In this document: one piece after another, positions 26,680-34,483 of the stretch | How the letters are laid out: each line of letters starts with the position of its first letter | How positions within the stretch are numbered: the stretch's first letter is position 1 | NCBI GenBank assembly: GCA_035524595.1 | Contig: DATKOP010000004.1 | Coordinates: 1-64,000, forward strand | Direction: 5' to 3' | Source of the DNA: CAIKZZ01 sp035524595 | GTDB taxonomy: Bacteria; Pseudomonadota; Gammaproteobacteria; Steroidobacterales; Steroidobacteraceae | DNA length: 64,000 bases | Translations under genes and position numbers: made by a program | Notes under the pieces: model-generated | The model's database searches: none | What the model saw: only the letters and a program-made list of their open reading frames with translations | Told to the model about the DNA's origin: nothing

Positions 26680-27336
26680 CTACATCCCGATCCACCTGCC
26701 GATCGTCGAGGCGATGCGCCCGTCGAAGCGCATCGGGGCGCCGACGTAGGCCAGGCACACGCAGGTCGCGCCTGCCAGCGCCGCCGGCTGGTGGTGAACC
26801 GAATCGTCGGCCGCGTCGAAGTCGCCCGGCCCGAAGCGCGCGCGCCCGTCGTCGAATGCACCGCACAGCACCTGGGTCAACTCGACACCGCCGTGCGTAT
26901 GCCGCGGCACGCTGCGGCCTTCGCCGATGCGCAGCAGGTACAGCGCAGCCGCCGGGTCGTGCGGCACGGTGACGCGCGCGAAGCGCATGCCCGGTCCCAT
27001 CCAACGCCAGGCGCTCACGCGGCATCCGTGCAGGCTCGCGGGCCATGGCACACCCGGCGGCAGCGGCGGGTGCGGCTCCCGCGCGGGCGTGGCAGGTGCC
27101 GCATCGGCCCCGGGACGGTCGATGCGTCGCAGCGTGCGCTCCCACGCCCCGGCTTCGAGCTGGGCCGGCTCGACCTGCTCGAGCAGCGCGCCGCCCAACG
27201 CCTGCAGCTCGTGGAGCCGCGCGCGGCATTCGGCGCAGCCCTCGAGGTGTGTGCTCACTACGAGCGCCTGGCCGGCACTCAGGCGGCCGGCGGCGAGCGG
27301 CAGCAGGAGATCGTCGCCGGGGTGGTGCTGAATCAT
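26680..27336 (-). CDS. chrR: ChrR-type zinc anti-sigma factor
   Basis: A 218-residue cytoplasmic inhibitor of the adjacent ECF sigma factor. The N-terminal anti-sigma domain has the zinc set H4/H5 and HLEGCAEC (H30, C34, C37). The C-terminal cupin domain (~residues 95-200) has HTHGGVE plus a downstream HH, matching the second metal site of ChrR. In Rhodobacter, singlet oxygen triggers ChrR loss and frees the sigma factor. Its ATG overlaps the sigma stop (ATGA), giving coupled translation. Confidence 0.9.
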   Translation of the reverse strand: MIQHHPGDDLLLPLAAGRLSAGQALVVSTHLEGCAECRARLHELQALGGALLEQVEPAQLEAGAWERTLRRIDRPGADAAPATPAREPHPPLPPGVPWPASLHGCRVSAWRWMGPGMRFARVTVPHDPAAALYLLRIGEGRSVPRHTHGGVELTQVLCGAFDDGRARFGPGDFDAADDSVHHQPAALAGATCVCLAYVGAPMRFDGRIASTIGRWIGM

Positions 27337-27899
27337 GCGCGAGTCCGCTCCAGAGTTCGCCGCAGTTGCGTCACCGCCAGGCGGATGCGCGACTTGACAG
27401 TGCCGAGCGGGATGCCCAGGACCTCAGCGATGCGCCCGTGCGGGTGCTCCTCGAAGAAGGCCAGCTGCAGCACCTGCGCCTGCTCGGGCGGCAGCGCGGC
27501 CAGGGCCTGCAGCACGCCGCGCTCGCGCTGGGCGGCGTGCAGCAGTTCGTCGGGCGTCAGGTGCGCATCCGCCGGCTGCTGCTCGGGGTCCCAGTCGTCG
27601 GGCGCCTCCGCGGTGGCGTCCGCACGGCGCCGGTGGTGGTCGATGCGCAGGTTGCGTGCGATCGTGTAGAGCCAGGTCGACAACTGCGCGCGCGCCGGAT
27701 CGAACCGCGCGGCGCGCCGCCACAGCGCCACCATCGTCTCCTGCGCCAGCTCTTCGGCAAGCGCCTCGTCCGTCCCGGTGCGCACCAGATACCCCTTGAT
27801 GCGCGGCGCGAAATGCCGGAACAGCGCCGCGAATGACGGCCGGTCGGCCGTCTCGGCGACGGCGCGAATCCAGGCGTTGATCTCGGCTTCGGTGGGCAT
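27333..27899 (-). CDS. ECF sigma factor (RpoE of the RpoE-ChrR type)
   Basis: A 188-residue extracytoplasmic-function sigma factor. Region 2 spans about residues 20-90 (EELAQETMVALWRRAARFDP, STWLYTIARNLRIDHHRRR). Region 4 spans ~125-180 (LPPEQAQVLQLAFFEEHPHG, LGIPLGTVKSRIRLAVTQLR). ATG 27899 is preferred, as it directly precedes the conserved start; the frame stays open upstream. It is co-transcribed with chrR from a site matching its own predicted consensus (28006-28035), implying autoregulation. Gene context, not a marker residue, supports the photo-oxidative-stress type. Confidence 0.9.
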   Translation of the reverse strand: MPTEAEINAWIRAVAETADRPSFAALFRHFAPRIKGYLVRTGTDEALAEELAQETMVALWRRAARFDPARAQLSTWLYTIARNLRIDHHRRRADATAEAPDDWDPEQQPADAHLTPDELLHAAQRERGVLQALAALPPEQAQVLQLAFFEEHPHGRIAEVLGIPLGTVKSRIRLAVTQLRRTLERTRA

Positions 27900-28005
27900 G
27901 CGTCGTTCAGCGGCGGCGGCCGGCACCGCCGCCACGTGGCCGAAGACTAGCATCACGGCCCGGCCGGCCGCCGGTTCCCGGGAAAGCAGCATGCGTCCCA
28001 TGCCC

Positions 28006-28035
28006 GTTGTACGGCCGGCGGCCGCCGTTAGATCA
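28006..28035 (-). promoter_or_regulatory. ECF promoter for the sigma factor-chrR operon
   Basis: On the minus strand TGATCT (28035-28030), 18 bp, TACAAC (28011-28006). It has the same spacing as the two plus-strand sites. The predicted start is about 100 bp before the sigma ATG. Confidence 0.6.
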
Positions 28036-28056
28036 CCCGAGGGTCGCACGATCCGG

Positions 28057-28086
28057 TGATCCGCGGGCGGCCCGGCTGCGTAGAAG
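28057..28086 (+). promoter_or_regulatory. ECF promoter for the cfa operon
   Basis: TGATCC, 18 bp, TAGAAG, about 45 bp before the cfa start. It is back-to-back with the sigma-chrR promoter; the -35 elements of the two are about 20 bp apart. Confidence 0.7.
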
Positions 28087-28136
28087 CTGGCACGTTTCGA
28101 AATTCGGGCCGTCGCCCGCTCCGGAGGAACCGCTCG

Positions 28137-29180
28137 ATGGCCCTGTCGAACCTGGCGCTGGAGTTCACCGAGCGCGGCATCGTGCCCGACCGGCTGGTGC
28201 GCGCCGGCATCCGCCGGCTGCTGCGGGCCCGGCTGCACGAGATCGCCGCGCACGACCCCGCCGCCGCCGCCGCGCAGTCCGAGGCCTTTGCCGCCGCGAT
28301 GCGCGCGGCGCCGGTGGCGCTCCTGCCGCACAAGTCCAACGAGCAGCACTACGAGGTCCCGAGCGCCTTTCTCGGCGAGGTGCTGGGGCGCCGCCGCAAG
28401 TACAGCTCGGCGTGGTGGCCGCCGGGCGTTGCCGACCTGGACGCGGCCGAGGAGGCGGCGCTCGCCGCCACGGCCCAACGCGCGCAGCTGGGCGACGGCC
28501 AGCGCATCCTTGAGCTCGGTTGCGGCTGGGGCTCGCTCACGCTGTGGATGGCCGAGCACTATCCGCGCGCCCGGATCACCGCGGTATCCAACTCCCCTGC
28601 GCAGCGTGTGCACATCGAGGCCGAGGCGCGCCGGCGCGGGCTGGTCAACGTGCACGTGCTCACCACGGACGTTGCCGAGCTGCAGCCGGGCGCTCGCTTC
28701 GACCGCGTCGTCTCGGTGGAGATGTTCGAGCACCTGCGCAACTGGCCCGAGATGTTCCGGCGCGTCGCCGGGTGGCTCGAACCCGGCGGGCGCTTCTTCA
28801 TGCACGTCTTCGTCCACCGCAATACGCCGTACGCCTTCGAGGTGCGCGACGACAGCGACTGGATGGCGCGCCACTTCTTCTCCGGCGGGATGATGCCGAG
28901 CGACGACCTGGCACTTCGCTTCCAGGACGACCTGGCGCTCACCGCGCGCTGGCGCTGGGACGGCACCCACTACTCGCGCACCGCCGAGGCCTGGCTCGCA
29001 AACATGGACGCCCGGCGCGAGGCGATCTGGCCGGTCCTCGCGCACACCTACGGGGCCGAGCGTGCCGGGCTGTGGTGGGCGCGCTGGCGGCTGTTCTTCA
29101 TGTCCTGCGCCGAGCTCTTTGGCCACGACCACGGGCGCGAGTGGTGGGTCGCGCACTACCTGTTCGAGCCACGGCGTTGA
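28137..29180 (+). CDS. cfa: Cyclopropane-fatty-acyl-phospholipid synthase family methyltransferase
   Basis: A 347-residue SAM-dependent enzyme acting on unsaturated acyl chains of membrane lipids. The SAM motif is ILELGCGWGSLTLWMAEHYP (~residues 122-141). The family segments are HYEVPSAFLGEVLGRRRKYS, VSVEMFEHLRNW, FFMHVFVH, WMARHFFSGGMMPS and HYSRTAEAWLANMD. It is shorter than E. coli Cfa because most of the N-terminal domain is missing. ATG 28137 has GGAGGA upstream. The true product might be a branched or furan-type fatty acid instead of a cyclopropane. Confidence 0.88.
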   Translation: MALSNLALEFTERGIVPDRLVRAGIRRLLRARLHEIAAHDPAAAAAQSEAFAAAMRAAPVALLPHKSNEQHYEVPSAFLGEVLGRRRKYSSAWWPPGVADLDAAEEAALAATAQRAQLGDGQRILELGCGWGSLTLWMAEHYPRARITAVSNSPAQRVHIEAEARRRGLVNVHVLTTDVAELQPGARFDRVVSVEMFEHLRNWPEMFRRVAGWLEPGGRFFMHVFVHRNTPYAFEVRDDSDWMARHFFSGGMMPSDDLALRFQDDLALTARWRWDGTHYSRTAEAWLANMDARREAIWPVLAHTYGAERAGLWWARWRLFFMSCAELFGHDHGREWWVAHYLFEPRR

Positions 29181-29206
29181 GCGCGCGGCGCGCGCTGGGG
29201 CACGGA

Positions 29207-29446
29207 ATGGACTTCGCGGCGTTCCGGGCGGCCCGGTTGGCACGCGTCCTCGGCGCGGCGCACGGGCAGGCGGGGCTCGGCATGGCCGCGGCCGCGGCCG
29301 CAGCCGCGGCGACCGTGCGGCGGGTCTTCACCGCGCAGCGCGACGCCGGGCTGCGCCTGCGCGCGCCTGCCTTCGCCGCCGGCGGCACCCGCGCGTTGCA
29401 CGAACGCTCGCCGGCGGTGAGGCCTGCGCGCGGGGCGCACGCATGA
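29207..29446 (+). CDS. Small open frame between cfa and the DUF1295 gene
   Basis: 79 codons from ATG 29207, ending in TGA that overlaps the next ATG (ATGA). The peptide has an alanine run near residues 26-35 and is otherwise Arg/Ala rich; no family is recognised. The coupling arrangement is like real genes in this operon, but the composition could also be chance in GC-rich DNA. Confidence 0.3.
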   Translation: MDFAAFRAARLARVLGAAHGQAGLGMAAAAAAAAATVRRVFTAQRDAGLRLRAPAFAAGGTRALHERSPAVRPARGAHA

Positions 29447-30225
29447 CGTCCGGTGCCGCCTTGCATGCGGCCGCGCTCGGCCTGGGCGCCGGCGCACTGC
29501 TCGCGCTGGCCGCGTGGGCGCTGAGCGTGCCGAGGCGCGACGTGAGCATCGTCGACAGCGCCTGGGCTTTCCTGGTGCTCGCGCCGGCGCTGGTGGTGAC
29601 CGCGCTGCTGCCGCAGGCCGGCACGCGCGCGCTGGCTGTACTCGCGCTGGCTGGCGCCTGGGCACTGCGGCTCTCGGTCCACATCGCCTGGCGCCACCGC
29701 GGCCAGCCGGAGGACCGCCGCTATCAAGCGATCCGCCGGCGCAACGAACCGCACTTCCAGTGGAAGAGCCTGTACCTGGTGTTCGGATTGCAGGCGCTGC
29801 TGGGCTGGATCGTCGCCGCGCCGCTGATGGCCGCCGCGGCAAGCCCCGCGGGCTGGAACGCGCTTGACGCGCTGGGTCTGGCAGTGGCCACCTTCGGCCT
29901 GCTGTTCGAGGCCGTCGCCGACGCGCAGCTCGCGCGCTTTCGCGCCGACCCGCTCAACCGCGGCCGCGTCATGGACGGCGGCCTGTGGCGCTACTCGCGG
30001 CATCCCAACTATTTCGGCGAATGCTGCCTGTGGTGGGGGCTGTGGCTGGTGGCCGCGGCCGCCGGCGCCTGGTGGACGCTGCTGTCGCCGCTGCTGATGA
30101 CGGTGCTGCTGCTCAAGGTTTCCGGCGTGCCGCTGCTGGAGCGGGACCTCGGCCGCGACCGCCCTGGGTACGCCGAGTACGTGCGCCGCACGCCCGCGTT
30201 CGTGCCGTGGCGGCTGCGCCGATGA
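29443..30225 (+). CDS. DUF1295 membrane oxidoreductase-like protein
   Basis: A 260-residue integral membrane protein with about seven helices. The C-terminal signature of the steroid 5-alpha-reductase/isoprenylcysteine methyltransferase-like fold is clear: GGLWRYSRHPNYFGECCLWW (~residues 180-199) and ERDLGRDRPGYAEYVRRTP. It is translationally coupled to neighbours on both sides. In this operon it probably acts on membrane lipid, for instance as a reductase; the substrate is unknown. Confidence 0.85.
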   Translation: MTSGAALHAAALGLGAGALLALAAWALSVPRRDVSIVDSAWAFLVLAPALVVTALLPQAGTRALAVLALAGAWALRLSVHIAWRHRGQPEDRRYQAIRRRNEPHFQWKSLYLVFGLQALLGWIVAAPLMAAAASPAGWNALDALGLAVATFGLLFEAVADAQLARFRADPLNRGRVMDGGLWRYSRHPNYFGECCLWWGLWLVAAAAGAWWTLLSPLLMTVLLLKVSGVPLLERDLGRDRPGYAEYVRRTPAFVPWRLRR

Positions 30226-31562
30226 GCGGCGCCGGACACATCGCGCGCGCAGGGGGCACGGTGAGGCCGCAGAAGGTCGCCGTCGTCGGCACCGGCATCG
30301 CCGGCAACGTGGCCGCCTACCGCCTGCACCGCGCCGGGCACGACCTCACGGTGTACGAGGCCGACAATCGCATCGGCGGCCACACGCACACGCACAGCCT
30401 CGAGCTGGACGGGGAGGTGCAGCGGGTCGACACCGGCTTCATCGTTTTCAACGACCGCACCTATCCGAACTTCGTCGCGCTGCTCGAAGAACTCGGCGTC
30501 GTGTCGCAGCCGAGTACGATGAGCTTCTCGGTGCGCAACGACGCGACCGGGCTCGAGTACAACGGCACCTCGCTGAACGGCCTGTTCGCGCAGCGCCGCA
30601 ACCTGCTGCGGCCCGGCTTCATCGGCATGCTGGCCGAGATCCTCCGATTCCACCGCGAGGCGCCGGCGCTGTTGCGCGACGACGCCGGTGAGACCACGCT
30701 CGGCGCATTCCTCGAGGCGCACCGCTTCGGCGGCCGCTTCGTCGAGGACTACCTGATACCGATGGGCGCGGCGATCTGGTCGACCGACCCGGCCCTGATG
30801 TTCGATTTCCCGGCGCGCTTCTTCGTGCGCTTCCTCTACAACCACGGCTTGCTGACGGTGAACGATCGACCGCTGTGGCGCGTGATCCGCGGCGGCTCGG
30901 CGCGCTACGTGGAGCGGCTGGTGGCGCCGTTTCGCAAGCGCATCCGGCTGAACAGCCCGGTGGAGCGGATCCGCCGCCGGCCCGACGGCGTGATGCTGCA
31001 GGTGCGCGGGCGCGAGCCGGTGCGCTACGACCACGTCTTCCTCGCCTGCCATGCGGACCAGGCGCTGCGGCTGCTGGCCGATCCGACGCCCGAGGAGCGC
31101 GAGATCCTCGGCGCGCTGCCATACCAGCGCAATGAGGCGCTGCTGCACACCGACACGACGCTCCTGCCGTCGCTGCGCCGCGCGCGGGCGGCGTGGAACT
31201 ACCACTGGCTGCCGGGCCACCGCGCCCGCGTGGCGCTGACGTACGACATGAACGTGCTGCAGAGCCTGCGCTCGCGTCACACCTTCTGCGTCACGCTCAA
31301 TGCCAGCGAGCGCGTGGATCCGCGGCTCGTGCTGCGACGCATCGAATACGCGCATCCGCTGTTCACGCCCGCCGGCGTGGCCGCGCAGCGGCGGCACGCC
31401 GAGATCAGCGGCGTGCGCGGCACGCACTACTGTGGTGCCTACTGGCGCTACGGCTTCCACGAGGACGGGGTGGTCAGTGCACTACAGGCGCTGGCGCGCT
31501 TCGAGGATGCCTGCCGCAGCGAGGTTGACGATGCACAGCGCGCTCTATCACGGCTGGCTTGA
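30222..31562 (+). CDS. FAD-dependent amine oxidase-family protein
   Basis: A 446-residue flavoprotein. The Rossmann motif VAVVGTGIAGNVAAYRLHRA lies at ~residues 19-38, followed by VYEADNRIGGHTHT and FNDRTYPNFVALLEELGV. A C-terminal FAD segment has GVRGTHYCGAYWRYGFHEDG. It belongs to the NAD(P)-binding/amine oxidase group found beside DUF1365 and cfa in ECF regulons. ATG 30222 overlaps the DUF1295 stop. A role in oxidising or desaturating an acyl chain is inferred from context only. Confidence 0.86.
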   Translation: MSGAGHIARAGGTVRPQKVAVVGTGIAGNVAAYRLHRAGHDLTVYEADNRIGGHTHTHSLELDGEVQRVDTGFIVFNDRTYPNFVALLEELGVVSQPSTMSFSVRNDATGLEYNGTSLNGLFAQRRNLLRPGFIGMLAEILRFHREAPALLRDDAGETTLGAFLEAHRFGGRFVEDYLIPMGAAIWSTDPALMFDFPARFFVRFLYNHGLLTVNDRPLWRVIRGGSARYVERLVAPFRKRIRLNSPVERIRRRPDGVMLQVRGREPVRYDHVFLACHADQALRLLADPTPEEREILGALPYQRNEALLHTDTTLLPSLRRARAAWNYHWLPGHRARVALTYDMNVLQSLRSRHTFCVTLNASERVDPRLVLRRIEYAHPLFTPAGVAAQRRHAEISGVRGTHYCGAYWRYGFHEDGVVSALQALARFEDACRSEVDDAQRALSRLA

Positions 31563-32349
31563 CCACCGGCGGCGCCTGCCGCGGCGGCATGCGTTTCGCT
31601 ACCGGCTGTTCATGGCCTACCTCGACCTGGACGAGCTCGACGAGGTGTTCCGCGGCCGCTGGCTGTGGTCCACGCGGCGCCCGGGGCTGGTGCGCTTCGA
31701 CCGCCGCGACCATCTGGGCGACCCGGCGCAACCGCTGGCCGACGCCGTGCGCGCGCTGGTGGCCGAGCGCACCGGGCGGCGCCCCGCTGGCCCCATCCGG
31801 TTGCTGACGCACCTGCGCATGTTCGGCTACGTCTTCAACCCGCTCAGTCTCTACTACTGCTTCGACGCCGCCGGTCAGGTCGTCGAGGCGGTGGTCGCCG
31901 AGGTCAACAACACGCCCTGGGGCGAGCGCCACTGCTACGTGCTGCGCCAGGACACGCCCGGCGCGCGGTGCCTGCAGGCCCAGAGCGCGAAGGCCATGCA
32001 CGTCTCGCCCTTCCAGCCGATGGCCGTGCGCTACGACTGGCGGCTGCAGACGCCCGGTGAGGTGCTGGCAGTGCACCTCGCGCTGCGGCCGGCCGAATCC
32101 CCCGGTGCGGAAGGCGTGCCGCTCCTTGGCGCCAGGCTGACGCTGAGGCGCGTGCCGATCACCGGCGCCGCGCTGGCTGGCACGCTGCTGCGCTTTCCAT
32201 GGATGACGGCGAAGGTGATTGCGGCGATCCACTGGGAGGCGCTGCGCCTGTGGCTGAAGCGCGTGCCGGTCTTCGATCACCCCGCCCGCTCGCGGGCTGC
32301 ACGGATGACCGTGGCGGCGCCGGCCGCCACGATGGAGCCTCGGCGCTGA
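31531..32349 (+). CDS. DUF1365 family protein
   Basis: A 272-residue protein beginning SALYHGWLDHRRRLPRRHAF, with the DUF1365 core FRYRLFMAYLDLDEL, RLLTHLRMFGYVFNPLSLYY and AEVNNTPWGERHCYVL. The start lies 32 bp inside the upstream gene. It is the last gene of the cfa operon. DUF1365 proteins nearly always accompany a Cfa-like enzyme and an FAD oxidoreductase; biochemical function is not established. Confidence 0.88.
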   Translation: MHSALYHGWLDHRRRLPRRHAFRYRLFMAYLDLDELDEVFRGRWLWSTRRPGLVRFDRRDHLGDPAQPLADAVRALVAERTGRRPAGPIRLLTHLRMFGYVFNPLSLYYCFDAAGQVVEAVVAEVNNTPWGERHCYVLRQDTPGARCLQAQSAKAMHVSPFQPMAVRYDWRLQTPGEVLAVHLALRPAESPGAEGVPLLGARLTLRRVPITGAALAGTLLRFPWMTAKVIAAIHWEALRLWLKRVPVFDHPARSRAARMTVAAPAATMEPRR

Positions 32350-33017
32350 CGATATTGGCCGCATCGGCCGGCTGCAGGCGCGCACCTGCCCGAGAACTTC
32401 TCGCCGCGCACCTTCGCACGCGATCTCAAGGACCTGGCTGGGCGCGCCGCCTGCGGCCGGCGCAGCCGGTGCAGGGCGGGGTCCCGCCGGCCGACGGCGT
32501 ACGGCGCGACACCCCGCGGATGCCGAGTGGAGGGGCCGGCGCGTGCGGGCCCTCGGTCCCGGGACGCTGCATCCAATCCTGCACGGCCTGGCAGCGACGG
32601 GATATCGTGCGTGCAGGCAGGTCGCCGTCGGCAGGAGCCGGCTCAAGGTGTAGCGGTTGACGGCGCGGGGGCGGCGGGCGTTCGTGGACGCCCGCGCGCG
32701 GGCACGGGCGCTGTTCGGCGAGCTAATTGAGCACGAGGCCGGGAGAGCCAAGTGAACACTCGACGCCGGCGAACGACAAGCAAGTCCGGCTGGACGTGGT
32801 AGGTCCGGGGTAGGATCGCGCTCGCGGTGTTCGCTCCGGGCGGAATTCGGAAGCGCCGCGTCCGGCCGATCCTGGCGGCCAGCCGGTTCGCCGAGACCGG
32901 CCGCCAGTGGCGGGATGCGGTCGAACCCGTCGCCGCAGGCGCGGGCTGGCCGGCGGATCGACGGCGGCAGCGCTGAGTCCGGCGTCGCGGCCGCTGCCCG
33001 AAGGAGCCGAGTTTCCC
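32350..33017. other. Gene-free stretch before the multicopper oxidase
   Basis: 668 bp with no supportable gene. An 8-bp inverted repeat (GCGGGCGT/ACGCCCGC) near 32678-32699 lacks a T-run. No ECF or sigma-54 site was found, and the promoter for the oxidase gene was not located. Confidence 0.45.
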
Positions 33018-34481
33018 ATGGACCGACGAGACTTCCTGCGCATGAGCGGCGTCGCCGCGGCCGCGGCGGCGATGCCAGCGGCTCGAGCGTGGCCGCAGTC
33101 CGCCCCGGTTGATGCGACGGCGGCGGACTACACGCTTCGGATCGGCCCTGGGCTCGTCGAGCTTGCGCCGGACCGGATCATCTCGACGACCACGTACAAC
33201 GGCCAGTTCCCGGGGCCGCTGCTGCGCCTGCGGGAAGGGCAGCCCGTCGTCATCGACGTGCACAACGACACCGATACGCCGGAGCAACTGCACTGGCACG
33301 GCCAGTTCTTGCCGGCGGAACTCGACGGTGCCGCCGAGGAAGGCACGCCGTACATTCCGCCCCGCGGCATGCGCCGGCTCGCCTTCACGCCGGGACCGGC
33401 CGGATTCCGCTTCTACCACACGCACGTGGTCGCGGGCGCCAACCTCGCAGCGGGGCAGTACACCGGGCTGGTCGGTCCGGTGTACATCGAGCCGAGGCGC
33501 GAGCCCGGGGCCTACGATCGCGAGGTGTTTCTCGTGCTCAAGGAGTTCGAGCCCTCGCTCAGCCGCGGTGGCGACATGGCGACGGACTTCCTCGCACCCG
33601 GAGCCCGGGAGACGTCGCTCGAGGAGGCGGGGGAGGGCGCGATGCGCGCTTCACTCGCGCGCGGCGCCGCACACGGCTACGAAGTCGGCTATCGCAGCTT
33701 CGCGATCAACGGCCGCATGCTCGGTCACGGCGAGCCGGTCCGGGTCAGGCGCGGCGAGCGCGTCCTGTTCCACGTCCTGAACGGCAGCGCCTCCGAGCTG
33801 CGCAGCCTCGCGCTGCCGGGGCATCGCTTCCGGGTGGTCGCGCTCGACGGCAACCCGGTGCCGGCGCCGGCGACCGTCCCGGTCCTGTGGCTGGGTACTG
33901 CCGAGCGCATCTCGGCCATCGTCGAGATGAACCACCCGGGGGTCTGGATCCTCGGCGACCTCGCCGACGAGGACCGGCGCAACGGCATGGGTGCGGTGAT
34001 CGAGTACGCGGGCAGCCGCGGCAAGCCGCAGTGGATCGCTCCCCGGCCGTTCCAGTGGGACTACCGGCGCTTCGCTGCGCCCGGCGCCGCCGCATCGGCG
34101 GTCGACGAGGTCATCGAGCTCGTGTTCGCGAAGCAGAACGCGGCGGCGAACGGCTTCAACCTGTGGACGATCAACGGCCAGGCGTTCTCGATGGAACGCA
34201 TGCAGCCAGGGTTCCGCCTGAGGCACGGCGCGCGCTATCGCCTGCGCATGCGTAACGCCAGCGATGACATTCACCCCATGCACCTGCACCGCCACAGCTT
34301 CGAGATCTCGAGCATTGCCGGCCAGCCGACCGCGGGCCTCATCAAGGACGTGGCGATGCTCGGCGGCTACCAGACCATGGATGTCGATTTCACGGCGGAC
34401 CCGCCCGGCCTCAGCCTCTTTCATTGCCACATGCAGCTCCACATGGACTTCGGGTTCATGGCGCTCTTCGAGAGTGCCTGA
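33018..34481 (+). CDS. Tat-exported multicopper oxidase
   Basis: A 487-residue periplasmic copper oxidase. The Tat signal is MDRRDFLRMSGVAAAAAA. All four copper-ligand motifs are present: HWHGQ (~residue 95), FYHTHV (~135), HPMHLHRHSF (~419) and HCHMQLHMDFGFM (~470). At the axial T1 position the motif places Phe instead of Met, as in high-potential laccases. ATG 33018 starts the Tat signal. Two bases separate its stop from the chromate transporter GTG, so they form an operon. Metal, phenol or metalloid oxidation are all possible. Confidence 0.9.
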   Translation: MDRRDFLRMSGVAAAAAAMPAARAWPQSAPVDATAADYTLRIGPGLVELAPDRIISTTTYNGQFPGPLLRLREGQPVVIDVHNDTDTPEQLHWHGQFLPAELDGAAEEGTPYIPPRGMRRLAFTPGPAGFRFYHTHVVAGANLAAGQYTGLVGPVYIEPRREPGAYDREVFLVLKEFEPSLSRGGDMATDFLAPGARETSLEEAGEGAMRASLARGAAHGYEVGYRSFAINGRMLGHGEPVRVRRGERVLFHVLNGSASELRSLALPGHRFRVVALDGNPVPAPATVPVLWLGTAERISAIVEMNHPGVWILGDLADEDRRNGMGAVIEYAGSRGKPQWIAPRPFQWDYRRFAAPGAAASAVDEVIELVFAKQNAAANGFNLWTINGQAFSMERMQPGFRLRHGARYRLRMRNASDDIHPMHLHRHSFEISSIAGQPTAGLIKDVAMLGGYQTMDVDFTADPPGLSLFHCHMQLHMDFGFMALFESA

Positions 34482-34483
34482 GC

